Origin: JBNPEO01 sp050490315
Lineage (GTDB): Bacteria > Actinomycetota > Actinomycetes > Actinomycetales > Micrococcaceae
Length of the DNA stretch: 64,000 nt
Direction: 5' to 3'
Assembly (NCBI RefSeq): GCF_050490315.1
Contig: NZ_JBNPEO010000002.1
Span: forward strand, 430,090 to 494,089
In this document: piece by piece, positions 43,200-51,822 of the stretch
Position numbering within the stretch: the stretch's first letter is position 1
Layout of the letters: each line of letters opens with the position of its first letter
Translations under genes and position numbers: made by a program
Notes under the pieces: generated by a model
The model's database searches: none
Seen by the model: the letters and a program-made list of their open reading frames with translations, nothing else
What the model was told of the DNA's origin: nothing

Positions 43200-44514
43200 G
43201 GCTAGTCTCCTCGCCGTCGTTAGTTTCCACACGTTGAACAAAGCGCATCCGGTCAATCCGGCGCCCGTCCATCCGGGTTACTACCAACGTCCCCGCGGGT
43301 AGCTCTACCTCGTCTCCCACTTCTGGGATGCGGCCGAGCTCGCTCATCACAAAGCCACCGACCGTTTCATACGACGCCTCGTCAGGGACCACCAAAAACG
43401 GTACATGCTCAGTGACTTCATCCGGGCGCATCAGGCCAGGGAAGTACCAATCACCGCCCGCGCCTTGCAAAACGCCTGGCTTGACCTTGTCGTGTTCATC
43501 GGAAACTTCGCCAACGATTTCTTCAACAAGGTCCTCGAGCGTGGTGATACCAGCCGTGCCACCGTATTCATCGAGCACAACAGCTAGCTGAAGATTGCCT
43601 TCGCGAAGCTCAGTCAACAAGGCGTCCAAATGCATGGTTTCTGGAACGCGAAGAACTTCAGTCATAATCGCGCCAGCTTCAACGCCTTCACGGCGATCGG
43701 CTGGCACAGCGATTGCCTTCTTGATGTGAACAACACCCTTAATGTCATCGGGCGAGTCACCAATTACAGGAAACCTCGAGTACCCAGTGCGTCGAGCAGC
43801 TGCAACGACCTCAGTCAAGGGCGCATCGGCGTCGATAGTTTCCATTCGAATCCGCGGAGTCATCACATCGGCGGCATTGCGGCCAGAGAATCTCAGTGTG
43901 CGGGCCACAAAATTCGCAGTTCCGGCATCCAAGGTGCCCATCTCAGCCGAACGGCGGACCAAGGACGAGAGCTCCGCCGGTGTGCGTGCCCCGGAAATTT
44001 CTTCCTTGGCTTCGAGACCAAAAATGTTCAAGATCCGATTCGAGAAACCATTAAGCAATGCAATCGCTGGTCGAAACGCCGCTGTAAACATTAATTGGGG
44101 ACGAGCCACAGCGCGGCCAATCGGAAACGCCAGTGAAATAGCCAAGTTTTTAGGCACCAATTCGCCTAACAGCATCGACAAAAAAGTCGCCAAAACCATT
44201 GCCACAACCAAGGAAATCGCCGCAGCGCCAGGCAAGCCGATGGCCGTCAGTGGACCCTCTAGGAGCTTGCCCACGGACGGTTCCATCACGTAACCGGTCA
44301 GCAACGTGGTCAAGGTGATGCCAAGTTGGCAGCTAGAGAGCTGAGTGGAAAGGGACTTGAGGCAGCGCAAAAGCGGAACTGCACCCTCGTCGCCGTCGTC
44401 CACTGCACGCTGCACTGTCGCTTGGTCAAGGGCCAACATCGAAAACTCAACAGCAACGAAGAAGCCGGTCCCCGCGATCAGCAGAAGTCCGGCAACTAGA
44501 AGCAACCATTCCAT
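43192..44514 (-). CDS. CNNM/HlyC-CorC family membrane protein, full length
   Basis: 440 residues. CNNM domain (GTGFFVAVEFSMLALDQATVQRAVDDGD; TFLSMLLGELVPKNLAIS) with 4 TM segments, a CBS pair (NAADVMTPRIRMETIDADAPL; LDEYGGTAGITTLEDLVEEIVGEVSDEHD) and a C-terminal CorC_HlyC domain (ETVGGFVMSELGRIPEVGDEVEL, residues about 365-430). A magnesium/cobalt efflux role is known for relatives. ATG directly follows the stop of an 88-codon frame upstream (TAAATG). Confidence 0.93.
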   Translation of the reverse strand: MEWLLLVAGLLLIAGTGFFVAVEFSMLALDQATVQRAVDDGDEGAVPLLRCLKSLSTQLSSCQLGITLTTLLTGYVMEPSVGKLLEGPLTAIGLPGAAAISLVVAMVLATFLSMLLGELVPKNLAISLAFPIGRAVARPQLMFTAAFRPAIALLNGFSNRILNIFGLEAKEEISGARTPAELSSLVRRSAEMGTLDAGTANFVARTLRFSGRNAADVMTPRIRMETIDADAPLTEVVAAARRTGYSRFPVIGDSPDDIKGVVHIKKAIAVPADRREGVEAGAIMTEVLRVPETMHLDALLTELREGNLQLAVVLDEYGGTAGITTLEDLVEEIVGEVSDEHDKVKPGVLQGAGGDWYFPGLMRPDEVTEHVPFLVVPDEASYETVGGFVMSELGRIPEVGDEVELPAGTLVVTRMDGRRIDRMRFVQRVETNDGEETSHE

Positions 44515-44781
44515 TTAGTTGGCACCTCGGCTTAGAGCGCCAGCAGCACCGAATCTCACTGCTCGCAAGGCGGGCTCCAACGGAGAAATAGCGATGGGCT
44601 GAGATCGGGCAGGCGGAGGATGATCAGCGGAGGCCGCGGCAGCCCCGGCGGCAGAGTCCTGACTAACTGCTTCATGAGGGGCGCGTGAACGGGGTTTGCC
44701 GGCAACTGGGGAACTCGGCGCTGTGCTTGCGTGAGCAAGACGGCGAGCGGCTCCGGGCCGGCACCTAGAATTAGGGTCCAT
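44515..44781 (-). CDS. Possible 88-residue Ala/Pro-rich protein
   Basis: A frame from ATG 44781 stops immediately before the CNNM gene (TAAATG), which would couple their translation. TAGACT (44791-44796) lies 9 nt before the ATG, the same spacing as before hrpA. The product is low-complexity, rich in Ala, Pro, Ser and Arg, without a recognisable domain, TM helix or signal. It could instead be the 5' UTR of the CNNM operon. I do not recognise it. Confidence 0.35.
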   Translation of the reverse strand: MDPNSRCRPGAARRLAHASTAPSSPVAGKPRSRAPHEAVSQDSAAGAAAASADHPPPARSQPIAISPLEPALRAVRFGAAGALSRGAN

Positions 44782-44865
44782 AAGGCTAACAGTCTACAGG
44801 AGCGCGTGACAGGCCCCTTAGTTCTGAACGTCAAAGTCGCGGCACGGTCATCTCCATCACAAAGA

Positions 44866-44896
44866 TTGGCAGTTAGCCCGTAAACCTCACTAGACT
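44866..44896 (+). promoter_or_regulatory. Possible kgd promoter
   Basis: TTGGCA (44866-44871) and TAGACT (44891-44896) are separated by 19 nt and lie about 100 nt before the kgd start. The spacer is slightly long, so this is tentative. The rest of the 217-bp gap shows nothing else. Confidence 0.35.
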
Positions 44897-44998
44897 GGCA
44901 AAGTCTGGGTTGCGGCTCAGACATAAGAGCTCCTACCGGCACAGGCGCCGGGACTCATGCCAGCGGGCAATCAGATTTATGGAAGAGGCGTATTTCAC

Positions 44999-47900
44999 GT
45001 GCCAGAGCAGCCCAATCACCGTCTACCCGAAGAATTCGGCGGAAATGAATGGCTCGTCGATGAACTCTACGAGCGGTATCAGCAGGACAAGAATTCGGTG
45101 GACGCAAAATGGTGGCCGCTGTTCTCTACCTTTGACTCGGGAGATAATTCCAGCTCCAAGGGAGCTACCTCAAATGGCACCTCGGCTCACCCGCCGACTC
45201 GCGAGCTTCCGGTAGTCAAGGCCGACGCCCCCGCTCCAGCGGCACAGCCGGCAAGTGCTCCAGCAAGCTCTACGCCTGCTGCTGCAGCACCGAGTGCACC
45301 CCAAACACCTGCCGCTAACGCACCTGCTGCACCGGCTGCCGCAGCACCGAAGCGGCCCGAGCCGCGTGTAGTTGCCAAGGACGGCAACCGGCAAAACGGT
45401 GGTACCGCAACAGCCCCGATCCCCGCTCAGCTTCCCAAGAGCGCCAAGGCAACTACGGCACCGGAAGAGGACACCGTTTCCGTCTTGCGCGGCCCGGCCA
45501 AGGCCATCGCAACCAACATGGTGTCGAGCCTCCAAGTCCCCACTGCAACAAGCGTGCGAGCCATTCCGGCCAAACTTCTGATCGACAACCGCGTGGTGAT
45601 CAACAACCACCTCTCGCGTGCTCGTGGCGGCAAGATCTCCTTTACGCACTTGATCGGCTACGCAGTGGTCAAGGCTCTGAGCCAGTTCCCGTCGATGAAC
45701 GTCTACTACGACGAAAAGGACGGCAAGCCCGTAGTTGTGCAGCCCGCACACGTCAACTTCGGTATTGCCATTGACATGCCTAAGCCCGACGGCACACGCT
45801 TGCTGATGGTGCCGAACATTAAAAAGGCTGAAACGCTCAAGTTTGCTGCTTTTTGGCACACCTACGAGGACCTCATTAAGCGCGCCCGTAATGGCCAGCT
45901 GACCGCTGACGACCACTCAGGCACCACGGTTTCTTTGACCAACCCCGGCGGAATTGGCACCGTTCACTCTGTTCCTCGTTTGTCCAAGGGCCAGGCCGCC
46001 ATCATTGGTGTTGGTGCTTTGGAGTACCCGGCTGAGTTCCAGGGTTCTTCTGAAATCAAGCTCGCAGAACAGGCCATTGGCAAGATCATCACTTTGACCT
46101 CCACCTATGACCACCGCGTCATTCAGGGTGCTGGCTCGGGCGAATTCTTGCGGATTGTCCACCAGTTGCTGTTGGGCGAGCAGAACTTCTACGACGAAAT
46201 CTTTGAAGAGCTCCGCATTCCTTACGAGCCAGTCCGCTGGAGCCCTGATATTCAGGTAGACCCCGCAGGCCAGATCAACAAGGTTGCTCGCATTCAGCAG
46301 CTCATCCACTCGTACCGTGTACGTGGTCATTTGATGGCTGACACCGATCCGCTCGAGTACGTCCAGCGAAAGCACCCTGACCTCGACGTTTTGAACCATG
46401 GTTTGACGCTGTGGGATTTGGACCGCGAATGGCCAACAGGCGGCTTTGGTGGCAAGCCATTCTTGAAGTTCCGCACCATCCTTGGTGTCCTGCGCGACGC
46501 TTACTGCCGCACCACCGGCATTGAGTACATGCACATCCAGGATCCTGAAGAGCGGCTTTGGTTCCAGGACCAGTTGGAGCACCCCTACTCCAAGCCGAGC
46601 CGTGAAGAGCAACTTCGGATCGTCTCCAAGCTCAATGCAGCAGAGGCATTCGAAACGTTCTTGCAAACCAAGTTCGTGGGCCAGAAGCGTTTCAGCCTCG
46701 AAGGTGGAGAATCCCTGATCCCGCTCTTGGACGCACTCATTTCTGACGCTGCAGACCAGGGTATGGATGAGGTTGCCATTGGTATGGCGCACCGCGGCCG
46801 TTTGAACGTCTTGACCAACATTGCCGGCAAGACGTACGCCCAGGTTTTCCGCGAATTTGAAGGCACCCAGGACCCCCGCTCCGTGCAGGGTTCCGGCGAC
46901 GTAAAGTACCACTTGGGTACTGAAGGCACCTTCACCTCGGACAACGGCAACGAGACAAAGGTTTACCTTGCCGCTAACCCCTCACACCTTGAGGCTGTTG
47001 ACTCCGTACTTGAAGGTATTGTCCGCGCCAAGCAGGACCTTTTGGACCAGGGCGACTCGTTCCCGGTACTGCCAATCCTAGTCCACGGTGACGCTGCCTT
47101 CGCAGGCCAAGGTGTTGTAGCTGAGACTCTCAACCTCTCCCAGCTGCGCGGTTACCGCACGGGTGGTACCGTCCACGTCATTGTGAACAACCAAGTTGGA
47201 TTCACTACCTCACCTTCATCATCGCGCTCGTCTACGTACTCCACGGACGTTGCCAAGATGATTCAGGCACCGATCTTCCACGTCAATGGCGATGATCCTG
47301 AGGCAGTAGTTCGTGTGGCACAGTTGGCCTTCGAATTCCGCCAGCGCTTCCACAAGGACGTTATTATCGACATGGTTTGCTACCGTCGTCGTGGTCACAA
47401 CGAGGGCGACGATCCTTCGATGACGCAGCCGCTGATGTACAACTTGATCGAAGCTAAGCGCTCCGTTCGTAAGCTGTACACCGAGGCTCTGATCGGCCGT
47501 GGCGACATCACCGAGGAAGAAGCCGAGCAGCTGCTGCGCGACTACCAAGAACGCCTTGAGCGCGTTTTTGCGGAAACCCACGCTGCTCAAACTTCACCGA
47601 TCCCGATTGTCACCTCTGATTCCGCAGCAGTGTCCGGAATCGAGCGTCCGCTCTCTCAGCGCGGCGATTCGGTAGTCAACTCCCCCGCTTCCACGGCAAT
47701 CACGGCGGAGACTTTGGCCCACATTGGCCAGGCGCACGTGAACATCCCTGAGGGCTTTACGGTTCACCCCAAGCTCAAGCAGCTCCTTGAAAAGCGCGAG
47801 CAGATGTCCCGCGAAGGTGGCATTGACTGGGGCTTCGGCGAAATCGCAGCCTTTGGTTCCTTGATCATGGAAGGTGTTCCGGTTCGCTTGGCGGGTCAGG

Positions 47901-48844
47901 ACTCCCGCCGTGGAACCTTTGTGCAGCGTCACGCAGTATTCCACGACCGTGCCAACGGCAAAGAGTGGACGCCGATTTCCAAGCTTTCTGACAACCAGGC
48001 GAAGCTGTGGATCTACGACTCCCTACTCTCCGAATATGCAGCGCTCGGCTTCGAATACGGCTACTCCGTGGAACGGCCTGACGCACTTGTCCTCTGGGAA
48101 GCTCAGTTCGGTGACTTCGTCAACGGCGCTCAGACCGTCATCGACGAATTCATCTCCTCGGCCGAGCAGAAGTGGGGCCAGCGCTCTTCACTCGTGTTGA
48201 TGCTCCCGCACGGCTACGAAGGTCAGGGACCGGACCACTCCTCGGCACGCATTGAGCGCTTCTTGCAGATGTGCGCCGAAGAGAACTTGATTGTGGCTAA
48301 CCCCACCACGGCCGCCTCGCACTTCCACTTGTTGCGCCGCCAAGCCTACAGCCGTCCGCGTAAGCCACTGATTGTGTTCACACCCAAGCAGTTGCTCCGC
48401 CTCAAGGCTGCAGCGTCTCCGGTTGAGGACTTCACCAATGGCACCTTCAAGCCGGTCATTGGCGAGCACGAGTCCCTCAACGGCGCCGATGTTCAGCGCG
48501 TATTGCTGGTCTCCGGACGTTTGTACTACGACCTCTTGTCCACACGCCAGAAGTCCGAGGACAAAACGACGGCGATTGTTCGGCTCGAGCAGTTGTACCC
48601 CTTGCCGCTGGCCGAGATCGAAGCCGAACTCGCCAAGTACCCGAACGCTGAAGTTGTTTGGGCACAGGACGAGCCAGCCAACCAGGGCCCGTGGCCGTTT
48701 ATTGGTTTGAATTTGGCACCCCAGCTGGACCGCAAGGTTCGTCTGGTTAGCCGCCCCGCATCGGCGTCGACCGCTGCTGGTTCCATGAAACGCCACGCTG
48801 CCGAGCAGGAAATTCTGCTCAAATCGGCCTTCGGCCAAAAGTAG
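44999..48844 (+). CDS. kgd: Multifunctional 2-oxoglutarate dehydrogenase E1/E2 (Kgd/OdhA)
   Basis: 1281 residues from GTG 44999, with GGAAGAGGCG 8 nt upstream. Layout: N-terminal E1 helix (LPEEFGGNEWLVDELYERY), an Ala/Pro-rich linker at about 45-165, a succinyltransferase (E2) catalytic domain without a lipoyl domain (VSLTNPGGIGTVHSVPR; TSTYDHRVIQGAGSG with the catalytic His/Asp), then the ThDP-dependent E1 part (GMAHRGRLNVL, HLGTEG, GDAAFAGQGVVAE, NNQVGFTTS). It decarboxylates 2-oxoglutarate in the TCA cycle and borrows lipoyl groups from the pyruvate dehydrogenase E2. This fusion is specific to actinobacteria. In mycobacteria and corynebacteria it is inhibited by the FHA protein GarA/OdhI, whose gene is not here. 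A strong hairpin follows. Confidence 0.97.
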   Translation: MPEQPNHRLPEEFGGNEWLVDELYERYQQDKNSVDAKWWPLFSTFDSGDNSSSKGATSNGTSAHPPTRELPVVKADAPAPAAQPASAPASSTPAAAAPSAPQTPAANAPAAPAAAAPKRPEPRVVAKDGNRQNGGTATAPIPAQLPKSAKATTAPEEDTVSVLRGPAKAIATNMVSSLQVPTATSVRAIPAKLLIDNRVVINNHLSRARGGKISFTHLIGYAVVKALSQFPSMNVYYDEKDGKPVVVQPAHVNFGIAIDMPKPDGTRLLMVPNIKKAETLKFAAFWHTYEDLIKRARNGQLTADDHSGTTVSLTNPGGIGTVHSVPRLSKGQAAIIGVGALEYPAEFQGSSEIKLAEQAIGKIITLTSTYDHRVIQGAGSGEFLRIVHQLLLGEQNFYDEIFEELRIPYEPVRWSPDIQVDPAGQINKVARIQQLIHSYRVRGHLMADTDPLEYVQRKHPDLDVLNHGLTLWDLDREWPTGGFGGKPFLKFRTILGVLRDAYCRTTGIEYMHIQDPEERLWFQDQLEHPYSKPSREEQLRIVSKLNAAEAFETFLQTKFVGQKRFSLEGGESLIPLLDALISDAADQGMDEVAIGMAHRGRLNVLTNIAGKTYAQVFREFEGTQDPRSVQGSGDVKYHLGTEGTFTSDNGNETKVYLAANPSHLEAVDSVLEGIVRAKQDLLDQGDSFPVLPILVHGDAAFAGQGVVAETLNLSQLRGYRTGGTVHVIVNNQVGFTTSPSSSRSSTYSTDVAKMIQAPIFHVNGDDPEAVVRVAQLAFEFRQRFHKDVIIDMVCYRRRGHNEGDDPSMTQPLMYNLIEAKRSVRKLYTEALIGRGDITEEEAEQLLRDYQERLERVFAETHAAQTSPIPIVTSDSAAVSGIERPLSQRGDSVVNSPASTAITAETLAHIGQAHVNIPEGFTVHPKLKQLLEKREQMSREGGIDWGFGEIAAFGSLIMEGVPVRLAGQDSRRGTFVQRHAVFHDRANGKEWTPISKLSDNQAKLWIYDSLLSEYAALGFEYGYSVERPDALVLWEAQFGDFVNGAQTVIDEFISSAEQKWGQRSSLVLMLPHGYEGQGPDHSSARIERFLQMCAEENLIVANPTTAASHFHLLRRQAYSRPRKPLIVFTPKQLLRLKAAASPVEDFTNGTFKPVIGEHESLNGADVQRVLLVSGRLYYDLLSTRQKSEDKTTAIVRLEQLYPLPLAEIEAELAKYPNAEVVWAQDEPANQGPWPFIGLNLAPQLDRKVRLVSRPASASTAAGSMKRHAAEQEILLKSAFGQK

Positions 48845-48851
48845 TCACACA

Positions 48852-48905
48852 AACTGCCCGGCTGCAGCGCTGCAAATGCGGCGCCGTAGCCGGGCAGTTC
48901 TGTTT
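48852..48905 (+). terminator. kgd terminator
   Basis: A stem of about 19 positions (48852-48870 with 48881-48899; one mismatch, one wobble) and a 10-nt loop are followed by CTGTTT. Confidence 0.75.
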
Positions 48906-48995
48906 AATAGCTAGAAGAACCAACAGCAACGGCACGCCTGTTCGTAAGAACGGTGGCGTCGACGAGGTAAAGAGGTACCAGTGGAGGACAGAAGA

Positions 48996-49580
48996 GTGCG
49001 CATCGCCGCCGTGGGTGACGAGCTGCTTGCGGGATTGGGTGACCCACGTGCCCTTGGCTGGATTGGCAGAGTTTTAGCCCGGACCCCACAAGAGCACGCC
49101 AGCATTGAAAGCTTCTCCCTGCCCTGCCCTGAAGAAGGCACGGAGGGGCTCGCTGCTCGTTGGCAAGAGGAAGCTGGCCGCCGTTTCAGCGCCTCAACTG
49201 AGAACAAGCTGGTGATTGGCCTCTCGGGCAGAGATGTGGAATTCGGTCTTTCAACAGCACGCAGCCGGCTCAATCTGGCCAACATCCTCGATTCGGCATC
49301 TCAGTCCAACATCGGCGTTTTTGTAGTGGGTCCGCCGCCCACTTTGGATCCTGCGCAGAACCGTCGCTTGGCTGAGCTGAACACCGCCTTCGCCGACGTC
49401 ACCACCCGCCGCAAGCACTTATACGTTGACACGTTCTCGCCGTTGCTCAACCACGAGCAGTGGCGTACTGATCTGGCCGCCAATGCTGGTACCCCGGGCC
49501 AGGCCGGCTACGGTTTGATGGCTTGGCTGGTACTGCACCGTGGTTGGTTCCAGTGGTTGAACGTCCCTGAGAATGTCTAA
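48996..49580 (+). CDS. SGNH/GDSL-type hydrolase
   Basis: 194 residues from GTG 48996, with GGAGG 8 nt upstream. GTG 48981 with AGAGG upstream would add 5 residues. It opens with RIAAVGDELLAGLGDPRALGW, the block I GDS/GDE loop of SGNH esterases; VIGLSGRDVEFGL holds the Asn/Asp-type oxyanion site, and the block V region is NAGTPGQAGYGLMAWLVL, where a His would be expected nearby (LHRGW). There is no signal peptide. Esterase or acyl hydrolase of unknown substrate. A hairpin at 49601 ends the gene. Confidence 0.8.
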   Translation: MRIAAVGDELLAGLGDPRALGWIGRVLARTPQEHASIESFSLPCPEEGTEGLAARWQEEAGRRFSASTENKLVIGLSGRDVEFGLSTARSRLNLANILDSASQSNIGVFVVGPPPTLDPAQNRRLAELNTAFADVTTRRKHLYVDTFSPLLNHEQWRTDLAANAGTPGQAGYGLMAWLVLHRGWFQWLNVPENV

Positions 49581-49600
49581 ATAACTATCAGTACTCGTCA

Positions 49601-49646
49601 TCAAGGGCTTGGCAGAGCGCTTAACCAGCATCTGCCAAGCCCTTGA
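49601..49646 (+). terminator. Hairpin after the SGNH gene
   Basis: A perfect 16-bp stem (49601-49616 with 49631-49646) has a 14-nt loop. It lacks a U-tract and its right arm contains TTGA of TTGACG (49643-49648), the -35 candidate of the next operon. Confidence 0.6.
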
Positions 49647-49659
49647 CGCGTCTCAAGAC

Positions 49660-49695
49660 GCGATATATCGTGAGTTACATAACGCGATATATCGC
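49660..49695 (+). promoter_or_regulatory. Tandem palindromic operator for the PadR/DUF4097 operon
   Basis: CGATATATCG occurs twice as a perfect palindrome (49661-49670 and 49685-49694), each preceded by ACG, with centres 24 bp apart. The first copy lies where the -10 of TTGACG (49643-49648) would be. GGAGG (49706-49710) and the DUF4097 start follow. Sites of this AT-alternating form are typical for PadR regulators, and a padR gene is in the operon, so autorepression is likely but inferred. Confidence 0.65.
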
Positions 49696-49715
49696 ATCTC
49701 GTCTTGGAGGTTTTT

Positions 49716-50600
49716 GTGGCACAAGAAGTGTGGTCAGTTACCGGCCCCCAAATCATTGATCTCAGTGGTGTTACTTCGCTCAAGCTGAGCATCGTTGCCG
49801 GCCGATTCGACGTTGTAGCCCAAGCCGCTAACGAAGGTGAGGACTTTCAGGAACCCGCACGCATCGAAGTATCTGAGGTGGTTGGCGATCCACTTGCAAT
49901 CACCTTTGAGGACGGGCGCTTAGAAATCCGCCATCAAATTCAGGGTGCGCCGGGGTGGTTCAAAAACCTGATGACCTCAGTGACCAACAACAATGACAAC
50001 CGCGCTGTCATCACTATCTCAGTACCCGCACAGACCACGGTCGAGGCCGGCACAGTTAGCGGCGATGGCCTTGTCCAATGCACCACAAAAATCACTAAAC
50101 TCAACACCGTGAGCGGTTCCGTCGTTGCCGATGCCACCTCCGGGGAGCTGAACGTTAATACCGTCAGCGGTGAAGTGATCATCCGCCGTCACAATGGACT
50201 TCTTTCCGCCAAGTCCGTCTCGGGCGAAGTGACAGCCTCCGGAGAGCTAAGCCACGTCCGTGCTTCAACCGTCAGCGGCGAGCTGAGCCTTGATCTGTTG
50301 GGATACACACAGGACGTTGGCACCAACTCAGTTTCCGGGGACGTCACCATACGGCTTCCGCATGACCTTGGGGTAGACATCAGCGCCAACACAGCCTCGG
50401 GAACAGTTATTATCAACCACCAAAAGTACGTGCCGTCTTCTGGGCGAGTACGAACCATCGCTGGGCCCGACCTACAGTTGGTCACAATGCGTACGAATTC
50501 CGTCTCTGGCCACCTCACGATTTTGCACCGAGCAGAAGCAGAAACCCATGCGCAGGAAACACTCCCATCAATAGGGGAAGCATTAGAAGGACAGCAGTGA
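49716..50600 (+). CDS. DUF4097 beta-repeat protein
   Basis: 294 residues from GTG 49716 (GGAGG 5 nt upstream). No signal peptide or TM helix. After about 100 residues comes a series of short beta-strand repeats each marked by VSG or TSG (AGTVSGDGLV, NTVSGSVVAD, NTVSGEVIIR, KSVSGEVTAS, STVSGELSLD, NSVSGDVTIRL, NTASGTVII), which should form a right-handed beta-helix-like stack. Function unknown; DUF4097 genes are often next to PadR regulators. Co-transcribed with padR (4-nt overlap). Confidence 0.88.
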   Translation: MAQEVWSVTGPQIIDLSGVTSLKLSIVAGRFDVVAQAANEGEDFQEPARIEVSEVVGDPLAITFEDGRLEIRHQIQGAPGWFKNLMTSVTNNNDNRAVITISVPAQTTVEAGTVSGDGLVQCTTKITKLNTVSGSVVADATSGELNVNTVSGEVIIRRHNGLLSAKSVSGEVTASGELSHVRASTVSGELSLDLLGYTQDVGTNSVSGDVTIRLPHDLGVDISANTASGTVIINHQKYVPSSGRVRTIAGPDLQLVTMRTNSVSGHLTILHRAEAETHAQETLPSIGEALEGQQ

Positions 50601-51307
50601 CTCCTCCTGTCTTCCCACACGGCGCTTTACGCTTGTACTTGCTGGTTTTGCTCGAAGAAGGCCCCAAACACGGCTACGAACTCATAAAGGAACTTAGCGA
50701 AAGATTTGGTGGTAGCTACAAACCAAGCGCTGGAACCATCTACCCGCGTTTATCAAAGCTCCAAGAAGAGGGCCTGGTGGCCACGGAAACCGAGGGCCGC
50801 CGAACGCGATACTCGGTCACCGAAGCAGGCCTGACTGAGATCCAAAACCGCCGGGCCGAAATCGAGGGTGTCGAAGAAGGAATCGCTGCCTCTATGCGCC
50901 GTCTGGCCGATGATCTCCGTACGGATATCACCACCAATATGCGAGCCCTGCGTGCAGATCTCGCAGCAACCGCAGAAGCTGCAAAGTCGGCTGCACGGCG
51001 TAATTCCGTCCGCCAACCAGAGAACCACTCCGGCCCAGGTGCACCCCTGAACCCGGTCAGCCCGGGCCCAGCCAATATCAGCCCAGCTAGCACCGTGCCA
51101 GCGAGCAACACGCCCGCCAATAACAGTGGCGCATCAATTCAGCGGCTCAAGCACAGCGAAGTTCTCCTTCAGCAGTTCCGAGACGATCTGCGTGTTGAAC
51201 TCCGCCTGGCCTCGCGTGAGCAGGCTATTTCTCAGGTGACGGTGGAGACCATTCGCACAGTGTTGGAGCAAGCATCGATTGCGGTGCGGAATTCTTTGCG
51301 GCATTAA
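50597..51307 (+). CDS. PadR-family transcriptional regulator
   Basis: 236 residues. The winged helix (LYLLVLLEEGPKHGYELIKEL, KPSAGTIYPRLSKLQEEGLV, RRTRYSVTEAG) occupies residues 8-85. A helical dimer region follows (AASMRRLADDLRTDITTNM), then a Pro/Asn/Ser-rich linker of about 40 residues and a second helical part. The GTG start overlaps the DUF4097 stop by 4 nt. It probably binds the two palindromes at 49660-49695; the inducer is unknown. Confidence 0.9.
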   Translation: MTPPVFPHGALRLYLLVLLEEGPKHGYELIKELSERFGGSYKPSAGTIYPRLSKLQEEGLVATETEGRRTRYSVTEAGLTEIQNRRAEIEGVEEGIAASMRRLADDLRTDITTNMRALRADLAATAEAAKSAARRNSVRQPENHSGPGAPLNPVSPGPANISPASTVPASNTPANNSGASIQRLKHSEVLLQQFRDDLRVELRLASREQAISQVTVETIRTVLEQASIAVRNSLRH

Positions 51308-51411
51308 CGGCACGAAATATGGAGCCGAGCGCTTGCTCGTTTCGTCCCAGCGGATGGTGTGTGGGAGACTAGAGGGCAGCTCTTTTGAGTACAAGAATAA
51401 GGAGGCCAGCT

Positions 51412-51486
51412 ATGAGCAAGCGTGCACGCAAGCGTCGTGACCGTAAGCGTGGCGGCGCGAACCACGGCAAGCGCCCCAACACCTAA
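51412..51486 (+). CDS. 50S ribosomal protein bL37
   Basis: 24 residues, MSKRARKRRDRKRGGANHGK then RPNT. Half of the residues are Arg or Lys. It matches the tiny actinobacterial large-subunit protein bL37 seen in mycobacterial ribosome structures. AAGGAGG lies 6 nt before ATG 51412, a near-ideal ribosome-binding site that supports high expression. It is too short for routine gene finding. It stands alone and ends in a strong terminator. Confidence 0.9.
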   Translation: MSKRARKRRDRKRGGANHGKRPNT

Positions 51487-51512
51487 GTCAACGACTTAGC
51501 GTAAAGGTTCTA

Positions 51513-51554
51513 AAAAGTAAGGGCCCCAGCCAAACGGCTGGGGCCCTTACTTTT
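51513..51554. terminator. Bidirectional intrinsic terminator
   Basis: A perfect 19-bp stem (51513-51531 with 51536-51554) with an AAAC loop, A-rich on the left and TTTT on the right. It ends bL37 on the plus strand and rsrA on the minus strand (rsrA stops at 51565). Confidence 0.92.
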
Positions 51555-51564
51555 AGGTTTTCTA

Positions 51565-51822
51565 TTAGCTAGCTGCACGAGCCGCATGGATGCGGTCAAG
51601 AATGCCCTGCTTAAGCTTCTCTGGCGCCGCCTCCGTGCACGAACGCTTGACCATGGTGCGGATCATGCACTCCAAGTCATGCTGTTCCAAGCAATTTGGG
51701 CAGCTGTCCAGGTGCTCTTTGATCTCTTGGACAGCACTCTTGGGGAGCGCTCCATCGAGGTATTCATAGATGCGTTCCATGCGCGTATCGTCGCAGTCGC
51801 CCAGTCCCTGGCAATCGCTCAT
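51565..51822 (-). CDS. rsrA: Zinc-binding redox anti-sigma factor RsrA
   Basis: 85 residues, ZAS family. The zinc site is His37, Cys41 and Cys44 (HLDSCPNC) plus an N-terminal Cys10, almost the same positions as in Streptomyces RsrA (Cys11, His37, Cys41, Cys44). Thiol oxidation forms a disulfide, ejects zinc and releases SigR. Further Cys residues at 4, 52 and 62. The ATG overlaps the sigR stop by 4 nt (ATGA), which keeps sigma and anti-sigma levels matched. Confidence 0.95.
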   Translation of the reverse strand: MSDCQGLGDCDDTRMERIYEYLDGALPKSAVQEIKEHLDSCPNCLEQHDLECMIRTMVKRSCTEAAPEKLKQGILDRIHAARAAS

